Positions 11,600 through 21,930 of a DNA stretch of 64,000 nt are shown here, in pieces. A model generated the notes under the pieces. That model did no database searches and was not told the DNA's origin. It saw nothing but the letters and a program-made list of their open reading frames with translations. The stretch comes from Taenia hydatigena (Eukaryota > Platyhelminthes > Cestoda > Cyclophyllidea > Taeniidae), in NCBI GenBank assembly GCA_036345935.2, contig JADWOT020000002.1, positions 12,837,905 to 12,901,904 of the forward strand. The letters are read 5' to 3'. Numbering within the stretch: position 1 is the stretch's first letter; every line of letters begins with the position of its first letter. The position numbers and the translations under genes were made by a program.

Positions 11600-12810
11600 T
11601 AATTGTAAAACCTAATGCAGGAGATTCAGTGGAGGAGCCACGTCAACGTTTCCATAAAGCTCTTCGAAATGAAGGTAGGTGCAGATGGATAAGTCATGTT
11701 ATCAATCAGAATCAGACAGATGGCTCTTGAATTTAATCTGCTGGTAAGAACAAACCGCAACCGGTGACACTGTTCAACCTAATCTTAAATCGGCAGCAAT
11801 AAAATTACAAACTCCACACCAACTTACTCAACATATATGATAAAGTCAAATAAAAAGGCGAATCAGGAATAGCATCGGTTTCTCCAAATCACCTGACTCT
11901 CTGATGCAGCCAGCTTGATAGATGCAATGTTATTTCGCAACACAATATCATCACTGGGCATCAAAACACTCGCAGATCGAAAGCAAATTTTGTTTAACTA
12001 TAAAATGCTTTCATTTAAAATTTTAAACTACAGAAAACACACCATTTGTTGGAAAAACACGGCTTCATGACTGGACTCACTTTTATCAGGAATTACAGCT
12101 TGCTAAAGCCGGCTAAACTATCACGGGAAAAACAACTTCCCTAGCACAAAGACGCTATGCTCAAAATGACAGTTACAAAAGGCGGAGACTCTGACATTCT
12201 TCAGTTCGGTAATGCTTGCCATTTGCCGTGCGACTCACAAAATAGTTCCTCTTGCAAGTGAAAAGGCTTGTTTCTGGCCCCGCTTATAGTTAAAATGCTG
12301 CGCAAAAAGTTTGACCGATTAACTCGCACAAATGAATGGTTTTAATGCAAATCGAGAGGAAATCAAGACACCTGCGAAGTACGTGGTCCAGTAATCCGGA
12401 AGAAACGACAACAACATCGTCAACCCAAAGATAACGGAACAAACATCGCCACTCAAAGTGGCTACAAGGCATGAAAAAGAGCCACCAATTAATGCCATAA
12501 CTTGACAGAAAAATGAACAATGCAAATGGTGATGAACATAAAAGGGTAAGCATATGCAGAAATCAACCTCCCACGTGCAATCGTTAAAAAGCCTTGACAT
12601 CCACACCAATAATTCGAATTTGTGGCGAAATCCGCACTTCTTATCAAGAGATTTCACTACTATTTGTCGGCTACAGATGACATTCTGCCATGGATAAAGC
12701 ACCTTTAAGCCGCAAATGAGAGCGACTGTATAAAGCTTTGGATGCTTATAATATGGATCTTAGAAGCATATGCTGAGACTTCAGCATAAAAGCAAAATAG
12801 TTCAAAATGA
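11600..12810 (-). mobile_element. decayed retroelement fragment with reverse-transcriptase-like stretch (Penelope-like?), copy 1
   Basis: Read on the minus strand, neighbouring frames give CQVMALIGGSFSCLVATL, then CLFRYLWVDDVVVVSSG, then LRRCLDFLSICIKTIH. In order and spacing these resemble the reverse-transcriptase pattern QxxGxxMGSPLSxxLA, then RYVDDxFVV, then LNxxHxxIxFT seen in Penelope-like and related elements. The pieces lie in different frames, so the copy is broken. Further downstream, RLNSRAICLILIDNM is loosely like the later 'L..RA..LC' part of such proteins. The fragment is the reverse complement of about 62800-64000. The class assignment is inferred from motif order only; the repeat relationship itself is seen directly. 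Confidence 0.5.
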
Positions 12811-13714
12811 GCCTAGTTATTTGTCAATCATGCCATTATTCACCTCAAATTACACATGCCTTCATTGATTCTACATCTAGTTAGAATATGCATGAACATT
12901 GCAGAAATCCGCGCCATCATGTAGTTGATGACAGTAGTTTTCTAATAGTTTTTATTAGTCTTGGCGTTTATCTAATCCTCCTTTGCTCTCGTTTGCGTTG
13001 CGGACGGGTGAATTGTGGCTGAAACCTGCAGCTATGATTCGCAATTCGCATATAATCTGCATGCATGTTGTCAAATTCTTTTGGTCTGGGAGAGGGTAAC
13101 ATGTGCACTTACGTTCTGCTGTACAGCAGCGGTGTGGTTTATTGTGTCCAACCTCACGGAGGTTTGAGATGATGCATTTTGTGTGCCCACCCTGTGTCAC
13201 GATCCAAAGCTCATGCTGGTATTCTCCCAGTCTTCGTAGTCCTTAGTCATGTCTTTTCGTCTACAGTACTTTGGCCTTCTACTACCTGAGGACAGATTCG
13301 CGTTGTCGGGGTGTAGCATCACCGAGACTTCATGCCGAAAATCATTGAGCATCTTTGAAATAATAGACCATTGCACAATTTCTTTCCTTTACCATCGAAC
13401 ACAATGGAGTCACCTCTACAATTTTTCGAACTAAAAAAATGTTGTAAATGATCCAGTGGCTTATCAACGAGGAAAATTGAAATAACCATAACATCAACAG
13501 TGAGGAAGCACGCACCCTAAGATGGGACGGATATTGTTTGTCCTTGAGCGGGAAAAGGAAGTGTAATCCACTCTAACACAATCAAGTTCAGTGTGTGTCG
13601 GTTAAAACTCAGTCAATACTGACTAAAATTGGCCTTCTCAAATTTGTCAGCGTAGATCAGGAGAATGAGCACCGCAACTAAGGAAATTCGTGACGTCGTA
13701 CTATTTTTACACTA
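12811..13714. other. no gene recognised
   Basis: Nothing with a coding or repeat signature was identified. The small open frames here have no counterpart in the other duplicated blocks. Confidence 0.4.
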
Positions 13715-14599
13715 ATGGAAGCGTTATTAGAGCTATCGTCCTTCCAAAACAGCATGAAATTCCACCTTCTACCTCTACCACTGATGTCGAAGGACAATTG
13801 GCCTCACCGTGCCCCTCACGGAACCCATTATCAACTTCAATTTAAAGAACTGCTGCAGTGCAGCATAACTCGTCCTCTAGAAGAACAAAACATTCACCGA
13901 TCAAAGGGGCTTCCTCCACTACCAGACAGTAATAAAGACTACGAAGAGTGACATAAGGAAACTGCAACTGCTGAACAAATAGGGATCCCATGGCTTGTAT
14001 CAAATTAGCGTCAAATTCTGGAGAAATGAAGACTAAGTGTGTTTGGAGAGGAAGTGAAATAGACAGCGAAAGAAGTAGGATGTGAGATGATGATGACTAG
14101 ATGAGTGGAAGGAAATGAAATAGACCTGTAGAGGATCCGGCCCTGAAAGGATGAGAATTTGAGACCAAGTTAAGTAGCCAAAGTCAAACCTTTAGTCTAA
14201 CCTTATTTACGATCTCCTTGAATGATCGGAAATGCTTACTGTCAAACGCAAGTAGACGTGTTTTCCCTCAAGATCAGTGCTGCGATTCTCAGTCTCTGAT
14301 GCGATCTCCTAATACAGGTCGTCATTCTGTGTAGGAAGATTTATCTACACGTGTTAGGGCACCTGCGTGCACTAGCCGACCGCCAGCAGGTTATCGGTCT
14401 GTATGTGGCACGTGTTCTGTGAAGTTATGCGTTGGTTGTCTTACGCATCGTCATTACAAGTCCGACCTTGGGCGTATTCCGTCGACGTGGGTGTATTAGC
14501 ATGATCACACACACGTGGACATTTGAAATGATACAACGATCCCACTCTCTAGACTTTACCTGCAATCAAGGATTCATATAAAAAACTGGCCCCACAAAG
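13715..14599 (+). repeat. duplicated CAP 3' end plus spacer (unit D), paired with 60950-61735
   Basis: From about 13760 the sequence aligns in the same orientation with the end of exon 4 and the 3' flank of CAP copy C. Shared blocks include the cttctacctctaccactgat region against 60993-61014, the cataaggaaactgcaactgct block (13953 and about 61115) and the agacctgtagagga block (14123 and about 61289). Any CAP coding remnant is confined to the first few tens of bases. It leads directly into an arginase pseudogene, the same order as behind copy C. Confidence 0.6.
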
Positions 14600-15510
14600 C
14601 TGCAATTGTGTAACTTTTGCCACTGAGGTAAACGAATTGCACCTCATTACTTTCCCATTTCCTACTTTATAACCTCAATCTCCCCTCCATTCCCACGCCT
14701 CACATTTGCAGCATCATTTTTGCTCCAATTTGTAGCACGACTTTGTTGAGTTCGCGTGACCTATGCACTGCTGCATCCTGGTTTTCTAATCCTCAGTGCA
14801 ATTGTGAATCACCACTGAGAAAGTACTCAGTCAAAGGACCACCACTGAGATGTGGTTGTGAACTGCGAGATTAAGCTAGTACTGGTGGAAGCCACAATAG
14901 AGCTAACTATGTGTAGCGATTAGTGAGAGTGAGAAGGACATGACGCCTGCATTGGGTGACGACCAAAGCAGCCGGCTTGAAGCAATTGTGTGTCACTTCA
15001 GGGTTGATCCACACACTGATGTCAATTCGTCTGGGGAGGTCTGTTTCGGGACCAATTCACTGCATACCTCTCACCTTCCTTCTCAGCAAAACTAACAAAT
15101 TCATTCCGCAAGCCCATGGCTTCAGAAATACCAGATTAGTGTACTTTCGATCTCCATATTTTAATTGGCATTATCTACGCCGATTACTTTCATTAACATT
15201 CCGGTCTTTAAGCTAATTAACTTCTTTGCTTTGGACTTCGTAGATTTGCCTCACCACCACTTACCAATCTTATTAGATGATACAAAAGTTCCTCAACATT
15301 TTAACATGCAGAGTGTGGAAATATTAGGCATTTAAAAGTGTCATGAAGACCATGCGCAGTCTTAAGTGTCGAATTCTATCTGAACCTTGACATTGACCTA
15401 CTGGATCCCAACAACGCTTCCGGCACGTGAACCTCCTTTACTGATGAGCCCTTTGACCGAGGAGAGTAGACAGGTTTGCAAGATCTGTAGCCAGACAAGC
15501 AGACTGACAT
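14600..15510 (+). pseudogene. arginase pseudogene, copy D (introns retained)
   Basis: Non-processed remnant of an arginase-family gene. Exon-2-like sequence begins near 14797 after a ctcag acceptor and reads DVVVNCE, then LVEATIELT against LVKTTLELT of the gene at 8445-6369. It continues with ALGDDQS for GGDHS (about 14950), VDPHTDVN for VDAHADIN (about 15003) and TFLLSKTNKFIPQAHGF for SFLLNETSKRIPQTQGF. Exon-4-like sequence has FNMQSVEILGI, and LDIDLLDPNNASGT at about 15382-15425. Stops and frameshifts are frequent. Intron sequence between the exon 2 and exon 3 equivalents is still present, so this is a DNA duplication and not a retrocopy. The insertion found in exon 4 of the intact gene is absent. 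Plus strand, opposite to the intact gene. Confidence 0.8.
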
Positions 15511-15749
15511 TTTGGACGTTTAAACACACACCTCCAATGATTTATCGAAGATGACCTTGAACCTGTTAGGCGAAAGAATTTAACCAAGTGTTGTGGACAT
15601 GAAGCAGGACATGCGCCTTCAAGTTAAGGCTGAAATTATTGTTTAACATTCCTTGTAGTTATTATCCATTAGGTGGGAATGCATCAGCATTTTTGGCTCA
15701 ACAGTGTGTGAAAAGTTGTCCAAGGATCGCTCTGCTGGTGCAACCACAA

Positions 15750-16560
15750 AGAAGCGTGTGGAATTTTGATGGTACATGGAATTGTGGAAGTAATGGCTAG
15801 GCTTTCATTGGAAATCACGCTGTTCAGTGGACGTCATCATCATGAAACAATGGCAATACTACCAACGATTATAGCTCAAAAATTTTGTGGTTTCATGACT
15901 CTGCAATTCACTAGCGTCTTAGTAACAGGAAAGTAAGAGCATTATGGGGGATCGCCAAGACCAACAGAGAGTAATGGAATTAATGCTTTATGGTGATGAC
16001 CTCAGCTTGATAAAGGGAATTGACTGCAATGATTTTGTAGCAGCAGTCATGTTTTACGCAGCGCTTTAAGGCGCACATCGAGCCAGAGTGAGTGCGTTGC
16101 CAATGATAGCTATGGAAATGAACGTTTCTCGATCTAAATAGTTAATCCAGCACAATGGTATTGAACAGTGTCGTTTAAAGGCCAAGTCTAGTGTCGCGTA
16201 TCTACTAATGGTCAACATCTCCTTTCATTTTGGCGTCGCTTTTGGTGAGGCGGGAAAAACAAGTTAATTACACTTGAATCAGTTGCAGCGCTTGTTCACC
16301 TACAACCGATGCATATGCTCAAAAGAATTTGAACCTCTCCTATTAGTGTTACTAAAGAGTCGTCTTTCGGTCACCCACGCTTACCATTACATGGAACCCA
16401 AACAACGCACCACTTGTTCTTTGACATCGTAAGAGTTTAGTTTGCAGATCAAATCAGATGCTCATCAAAGGCATCATGGCCATCAGCATGAAGCATAATA
16501 TCCAACATGAAATACCAATTGACTGTAGACATATTTTAGAGTTGCCTAAGCAGTTCTCAA
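15750..16560 (+). repeat. third partial copy of the CAP upstream block
   Basis: Aligns with about 3470-4160 (unit A) and about 21185-21930 (unit B), for example the tggaattgtggaagtaatgg block near 15777, and the ccaacagagagtaatggaat block near 15960. The similarity to unit B continues further (to about 16560) than that to unit A. No protein-coding potential is shared among the three copies. Confidence 0.7.
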
Positions 16561-17982
16561 TGTCAGGCAAGAGGCGTTTTAGCGATTACGCTTCTTTTTT
16601 CAGAACCGTCGCCATCCTCCTTCGAGGATGGAGTAGATTGTCTGAAACAGCATAACAGTCATCACTTTGACTACTTCATTACAAAATAAAGAAGAGTAAC
16701 CCCTGCATGGTCTCACTCTACTCGCTGCACAGAGACGAAAGCCGGGGGGAAGTTTAGCAAGGCTTCTGTGACACCTTGCATTGAATTGATTAGAGGATTG
16801 GATTGAATAAAAGACCACAATCTAGCTGCTCAAATGAGTACATTTGTCTGAGAAGCTGAGTGAATGACAGATAGGCACGGAGTGACGTCGCACAGACGAA
16901 TCTTACTGTCCGACATCATCATCAAGTCACCGCTGGGGTCATCGATTGTCATGGCAAAGACGACATGACTGCATTGCAGAGAAACCTACAGAGAGGTAAT
17001 AATCGCTTATGCCAACCTCAAGCATTGCACCATGGGATGCTATGTTCAGTCTTTTCCATGGTGAACTACAAAGCTGAGCATCTACCCTGTCTCTTTGCCT
17101 ACTACAAGATGCATGCCCGCGTGATCATAGAGCAGTGTCGTCTTCTGTAAGACCAAGCAAGTAAGATCAATTCACACATAAGAGCGAACGAGGCTCGGTA
17201 ACCACACCTCACCGAGACGAAGTGAAGATTTATCTCCCCTTCTCTGAGACTCTGGCACCCCCGTTGTCTGAAAGACATCTTGCGGTGGAAAAAGATGGAA
17301 TGGTCTCTTATCTCAACTCTCCTCTGTCAAATGTGTCTCCTTCATCGCACACAGTATGAAGAAATTGCTCTGTAAAGCAGTTGACATACTGATGTAGAAG
17401 CTAAAGAGAAAATTACGCAACATTTGAGTTGAGTAGAATGCGAGCTTGCGATCGGTGACACGGTCGTGTGCTTCGGGACGCGGAAGCTTTTGTTTTGTCG
17501 CTCTGGCGTGGTATCCATGCCCTGCACCTAGTCTTCCGTGTGTGTCCTCCAAGCACAAAGACGCGCTCCTTGCTCGCATCCTAAGTAAACGCATATTCTA
17601 CATTGAAGAGCAGTTTTGTAACACACCTCTCATCCCTTCTTCCATCCTTTCAGCCCTGTCGCAATTAGCCCTGTATTTCCCCATCCTTTTTTAACAGGAC
17701 AATAAAGAGCAAGGGAAGAGAGGGAAAGAAAGAATGGAAGAAGCGTGTCGTTCTCATCGACTGTTTTCAGTCTGCAAACCAAGCAAAGGATGCCAATGCG
17801 CATTCTGCAACTGCAGTCATCACCGGCTCGCTCTGCACTTTCACCTTTGATTCATCTTCTGCTCGTACCTTAACCTGGTTTGGAGTCAACTGTCCTTAAA
17901 TGAACCTCAGCTGCGTGACAGGTAGGAAGAAAGTTGATACAATTTTCCTTCATATGACAGTAAGTACTCATCGTACAGCCAA
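16561..17982. other. no gene recognised
   Basis: No recognised feature. Several overlapping open frames on opposite strands at 17313-17694 have no family resemblance, and none has clear splice sites that match a partner. Confidence 0.4.
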
Positions 17983-18399
17983 GTGCGAGACCAGAAACCT
18001 TTCCATCTCTCAGTTGATGGCATGAACTGGCTTTTGGCCAGTGACATTAAAGACTCCCAAGGCATGCGTTTACACCTGCCCGCCTTTATGGGGCACTTTT
18101 TAAATCACAAGAAGCTTCATGCAATTTACTTAACTACTTGCAGTCACTCAAAGCTGTCAATTAAGGGAATGCGATGCATTGTTGTAGAGGCATTGCTTCA
18201 TGGTCTCTTGGAAACCCCTATTGACAGCTGCCGCTATTGGCTACCATTCGTGCGCACTAGCCGTAGCCTGATGGAACACTCTGTCAGACTGAAGGATTCA
18301 GACCATTTCTTTCCAAAATGCCAACTCAAAATCAAAAAGACGCAAGAGACTCCGGTAAACCTGCCCTCTCCTTATAGCCACATTTATCAAGAGATGTGA
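17983..18399 (+). CDS. open frame of unknown nature, 138 codons
   Basis: One of the longer open frames outside recognised genes. It has no ATG at its 5' end (it opens on GTG) and no family I recognise. There is no signal peptide or transmembrane segment, and composition is unremarkable. Its 3' end overlaps the start of duplicated block B, where unit A has no matching frame. It may be an exon of an unseen gene or chance. Confidence 0.15.
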   Translation: MRDQKPFHLSVDGMNWLLASDIKDSQGMRLHLPAFMGHFLNHKKLHAIYLTTCSHSKLSIKGMRCIVVEALLHGLLETPIDSCRYWLPFVRTSRSLMEHSVRLKDSDHFFPKCQLKIKKTQETPVNLPSPYSHIYQEM

Positions 18400-18410
18400 G
18401 TTTGTGTGTA

Positions 18411-18416
18411 TTTATT
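18411..18416 (-). promoter_or_regulatory. candidate polyadenylation signal of CAP copy B
   Basis: tttatt on the plus strand is AATAAA on the minus strand, about 56 nt past the copy B stop codon. It is conserved at the equivalent flank of copy A. Confidence 0.5.
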
Positions 18417-18471
18417 TTGCCGAAAAGGCAAAGTAGAAAACAAAGAAGACATACAAGAGAATTGACAGAGC

Positions 18472-19606
18472 TTAAAAAGTGGAAAAGTAGAAAAACGTGG
18501 TGAGAGTACTTGGAGAAATGGCTACTGATTCGCAGCCAGTACAGATAGCACGCAATTCCTCCTTATGTACCACACAAGCTGGAACAGTCGCACTTTTGTG
18601 ATCGCTTTCCAGCTTTTCGACGCATTGGTTGCGGTAACATACCCATCCACTTGGGCATTCGCTGCAGCTGGGTCCTTGCTTGTATGGTAGTTGATCCCAT
18701 GCGTATCTAATTCTAAAGGAATGCGCACGTAGCAGTGCATCGATAGGATTCTCATCAGTCACACGATCAGGTGAAACCGAACTTACGGAGGACTGTAAGC
18801 ACACGCAATCAAATATTGTGAGTTCTTTAAATTAGGCACAAAGCCATCACATTGTTCCATTGCACAGCCTACCTCATCCGTGGTTGCCCACACCATCTGT
18901 TCAGGTAGAGAGGAAGGCATGACAAGACGTACCATCTCGTACTAAACCATTCATTATCACACCATCATACACATGACTCCACTCCTTTACACCTCTTCTA
19001 TCCACACAGCAGTTCAATTAGGCACTCAGTAGTAAGGAGTGAGTGGATTCGCTGTATAGATTGGATCGCATCCACACTCTGCATGTCATGAGTAGCACAC
19101 ACACGCACACACACATACACACACACACACACACACAATTTCCTCACCTGTGTGTAGTGAATGCAGGACCCTGTGCAAGAGTTGCTGTAATAATTGTAGT
19201 GTTTGGCTTGTTTCTTCCAGGCACACACGCCCTCAGTAATGTTTGGCTTTTCGCCACTAATAATGACGAAATTTCGTGCAGCCACTTGGTAAGGCCACAT
19301 GAAATGAATTGGGAAGTTGTACTGCCAGATCCAACTTTCTGCCAGACCCTCCAAGTTTTTCGAATACTTCTAGACAAAGAACATTTACACGCAAAACAGA
19401 TTATAGTGTCAGCACATGTCTAGTCAACCACGCAGGTGTTGGGAGCGAACGTACCAATATTCGCATATTGCTGGCAGGAGGGTGCACATTTTCACGAACT
19501 TTCAGATGAGCCTCAAGAAGTTGTTCCCGTTCAACTGGTGTGGGTCGACAACAGGCCACCATGAAGATGGCAGTGAATAGGCTGAAGATCACCTTCACAA
19601 AGGGAC
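18472..19606 (-). CDS. CAP-domain (SCP/TAPS, venom allergen-like) protein, copy B, exons open
   Basis: Best preserved CAP copy. Exons from splice sites: 19606-19455 (first in-frame ATG at 19562-19560), 19369-19148, 18896-18787 and 18712-18472. Introns are 85 nt, 251 nt and 74 nt. Motifs in order: PVEREQLLEAHLKVRENV and PPASNMRIL in exon 1; KNLEGLAESW, ITEGVCAWKKQ, YNYYSNSCTGSCIHYTQ (CAP1) in exon 2; MVWATTDEVGCAMEQC and YLIACAYSPP (CAP2) in exon 3; PYKQGPSCSECPSGWVC in exon 4. No stop or frameshift occurs inside the exons. The weak point is the start: the ATG that opens the signal peptide in copy A reads AAG here, so the only in-frame start in exon 1 (MVACCRPTP) would leave no signal peptide. 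An upstream ATG sits exactly at a GTGAGT donor (19685-19683), but joining it to exon 1 gives a stop. Copy B may use an unseen 5' exon or be losing secretion. Confidence 0.8.
19096..19138. repeat. CA/TG microsatellite in CAP copy B intron 2
   Basis: About 43 bases of nearly pure CA dinucleotides with a few substitutions, lying just inside the donor of intron 2. Copies A (about 1353-1366) and C (about 60448-60466) have short versions at the same intron position, so the tract is ancestral and expanded in copy B. Confidence 0.85.
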
Positions 19607-21930
19607 CTGACACAGCGAGAAGTGTGCAGAGCAACAGCTGAGGATGATGATGGTGAGAGATGCTAAGTAATGAACAACTCACCATTCCTTGTGCGTATCA
19701 CCTTGGCAAAGGGATTGAAAGGGCGAGATGATTTCACCTATTTATTCGTGAAACATGGGGTGGCGTGACAAAAGAGAATATGTCATCACATTGGCTGAGG
19801 TATTCCCGTCACTCATGGTCCAGGTCAAGTCGACTTTAGATTGCAGATCTGCTGACTAGACTTACCCTCATTTCACATCTCCAATGCATTAGTTGACTCA
19901 GTTTGCAGAGTAGGTGGATTTGAAAGGACTCAAGTGTTCTGATCCTGACCATGTAATCCATGGATACTGCAATCACGTTTTGCGACTTTTTGGCAGTTTT
20001 CGTTCCAGCAGACCAAATCAGTGGCAGTCGATCAGATCACAGCAAAATTTGGGGCTGTGCAAGCATTACCACCTCCACATAAAGATGACGGTGATGGATG
20101 ATACCCTACTTCACTCTTCCAAATTTTGCATTTGTCAACGCCCCACCCTCCATGATCACTATTGTACTGTTCCATGCCACAAAATGTACATTAGTCTCTA
20201 CCGCCTAGTCTTCCATATGCAACACTCTGACATTAGAGAGGGGAGATTGCAATTTACTCACTGCGTTGAGTTACAGTCATTATTTCTCATTTGTATCAAT
20301 GCATTGAATTTGACGGTCTCATTGGAGATTATCCAACCCTATGGTTTGCGCTGATGTGGCCGACGCCACTACAGAGAGCTATGTTTTCAGTTTTCACTGA
20401 TTATTTGGATGCCTTATCTCCTTTAGTCAGTCATTATTCAAGCGAGATAACCATCAGACCACTTCTTTATTTTCCATATATTTTGCGAAAGAGGGACTGT
20501 CGTAGCTGTGAACGGGAACACACTACACTGATTTAACTCCGAATATGATGAACAGTAGTGACAACCGTAGAATTCACGTTTTGCTATCAGTTGTTTGACA
20601 TTTTGTTGAGCTTTTAATTGCTAAAATAAGAAGTATGGCATAAACGTGCCAATGTGATGCGAGAATCAATTGTGTTGAGGGCATGAGGGGACTTAGAAAT
20701 TGAGACGTCATCGCTGCATGAATGCTGTACACAAAGCACCTTTTATTGTCTACTCAGCTGTCTCTTTCCACCCTTTAACTCTCGGGGTGTCACAACGAGA
20801 AATTGACTTACACAATGAGGTCGTGCGTTCACTCACGAGTATAATGCCAATCTTGTAGTATGAAGTAGAGCCGCTGGTGGTTGGTGATGCAGAGCGGGTA
20901 TAGCACAACAGACACAAGTCATATGATGGCATTTGTGATGTGTTGGCTTCAGTTCCGAACATAATAGCGTAGACGATGTGGGTAGAAAGGGCAGTTGAGC
21001 GGAACACTTCAATAAGAAACGCAAAGCAGACATAAAATTATGATGATATGTTGAGCGTGCGTAACTATTAATTTTGAGCTTCATGTCTTCACACGATTGA
21101 TATCAGTGAATTTAAACGATTCGGAAAAGGATAATTATCATAAAAGAATAGCTGTTATGAGTCTTGAGTTCACTAAATGCGCAAATTTTGATGCTGCATG
21201 GAATTGTGGAAGTAATGGCAAGGCTTTCATAGAAAATCACAATGTTCGGTAAACGTCATCATCATGAAACAAAAGCAATGTCATCAGCGGTTAAAGCTAA
21301 AAAATGCGGTGGTTGCAGAACGTTGCAATTTATTAATGCCTTGTTAATGGAAAAGTGAGGGAAGTATAGGGAGTGGACAAGGCCAACAGAGAGCGATGGA
21401 GCCATTGTTTGGCGGTGATGATCTCAGTTTGACAGGGATAATTGACTGCGATGATTCATGCAGCGCTTTGAGGTGCTCATCAAGTCAGAGTGAGTGCTTG
21501 GTCAATGCTAGCCAAGGAAATGGACATTCCTCGATTTGGATAGTTAATCCAATACGATGCCATTCAGCGGTACCAATTGAAAGCCAAGTCCAGCGTCTTA
21601 TATCCACTAGTAATCAACAGCTTCTTCAGTTTCGGCATTGCCTCTGACAAAATGGAAAAAGAAGTTATTTGCACCTGAAACAGGTTTCACCGTTTGTTCA
21701 TATGCAACCGATGGAGAGGCTTAATGATTTTGCACTTCTCCAATTGGTGCTGCTGAAGGGTCTGCTTTCAGTCACTCACGCTTACCATCACATGATGCGC
21801 ATACGATGCACCATTTGTTCGCAGTTCAGATCAATTGCTCATTAGACGCATCAGAGCACTTGGTATGAGACATAGCATTCGACATGAAATGCCAATTGGT
21901 TGGAGACACTTTATAACTGTGTCGCCCTTC

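Larger units (their letters stand above)
18380..21930 (+). repeat. direct segmental duplication, right copy (unit B)
   Basis: Same-orientation partner of about 741-4160, containing CAP copy B and about 2.3 kb upstream. Beyond about 21860 it still matches unit D (16440-16560) where unit A has already diverged into the inverted repeat. Confidence 0.75.

Noticed and set aside
14600..15510. Retrocopied (processed) arginase
   Set aside because: Intron sequence between the exon 2 and exon 3 equivalents is still present in this copy and in its partner, so DNA duplication explains it better.
19043..19423. 126-codon plus-strand open frame
   Set aside because: It is antisense to CAP copy B exon 2 and runs through the CA microsatellite (HTHTHTH), so it is a shadow of the gene and the repeat.
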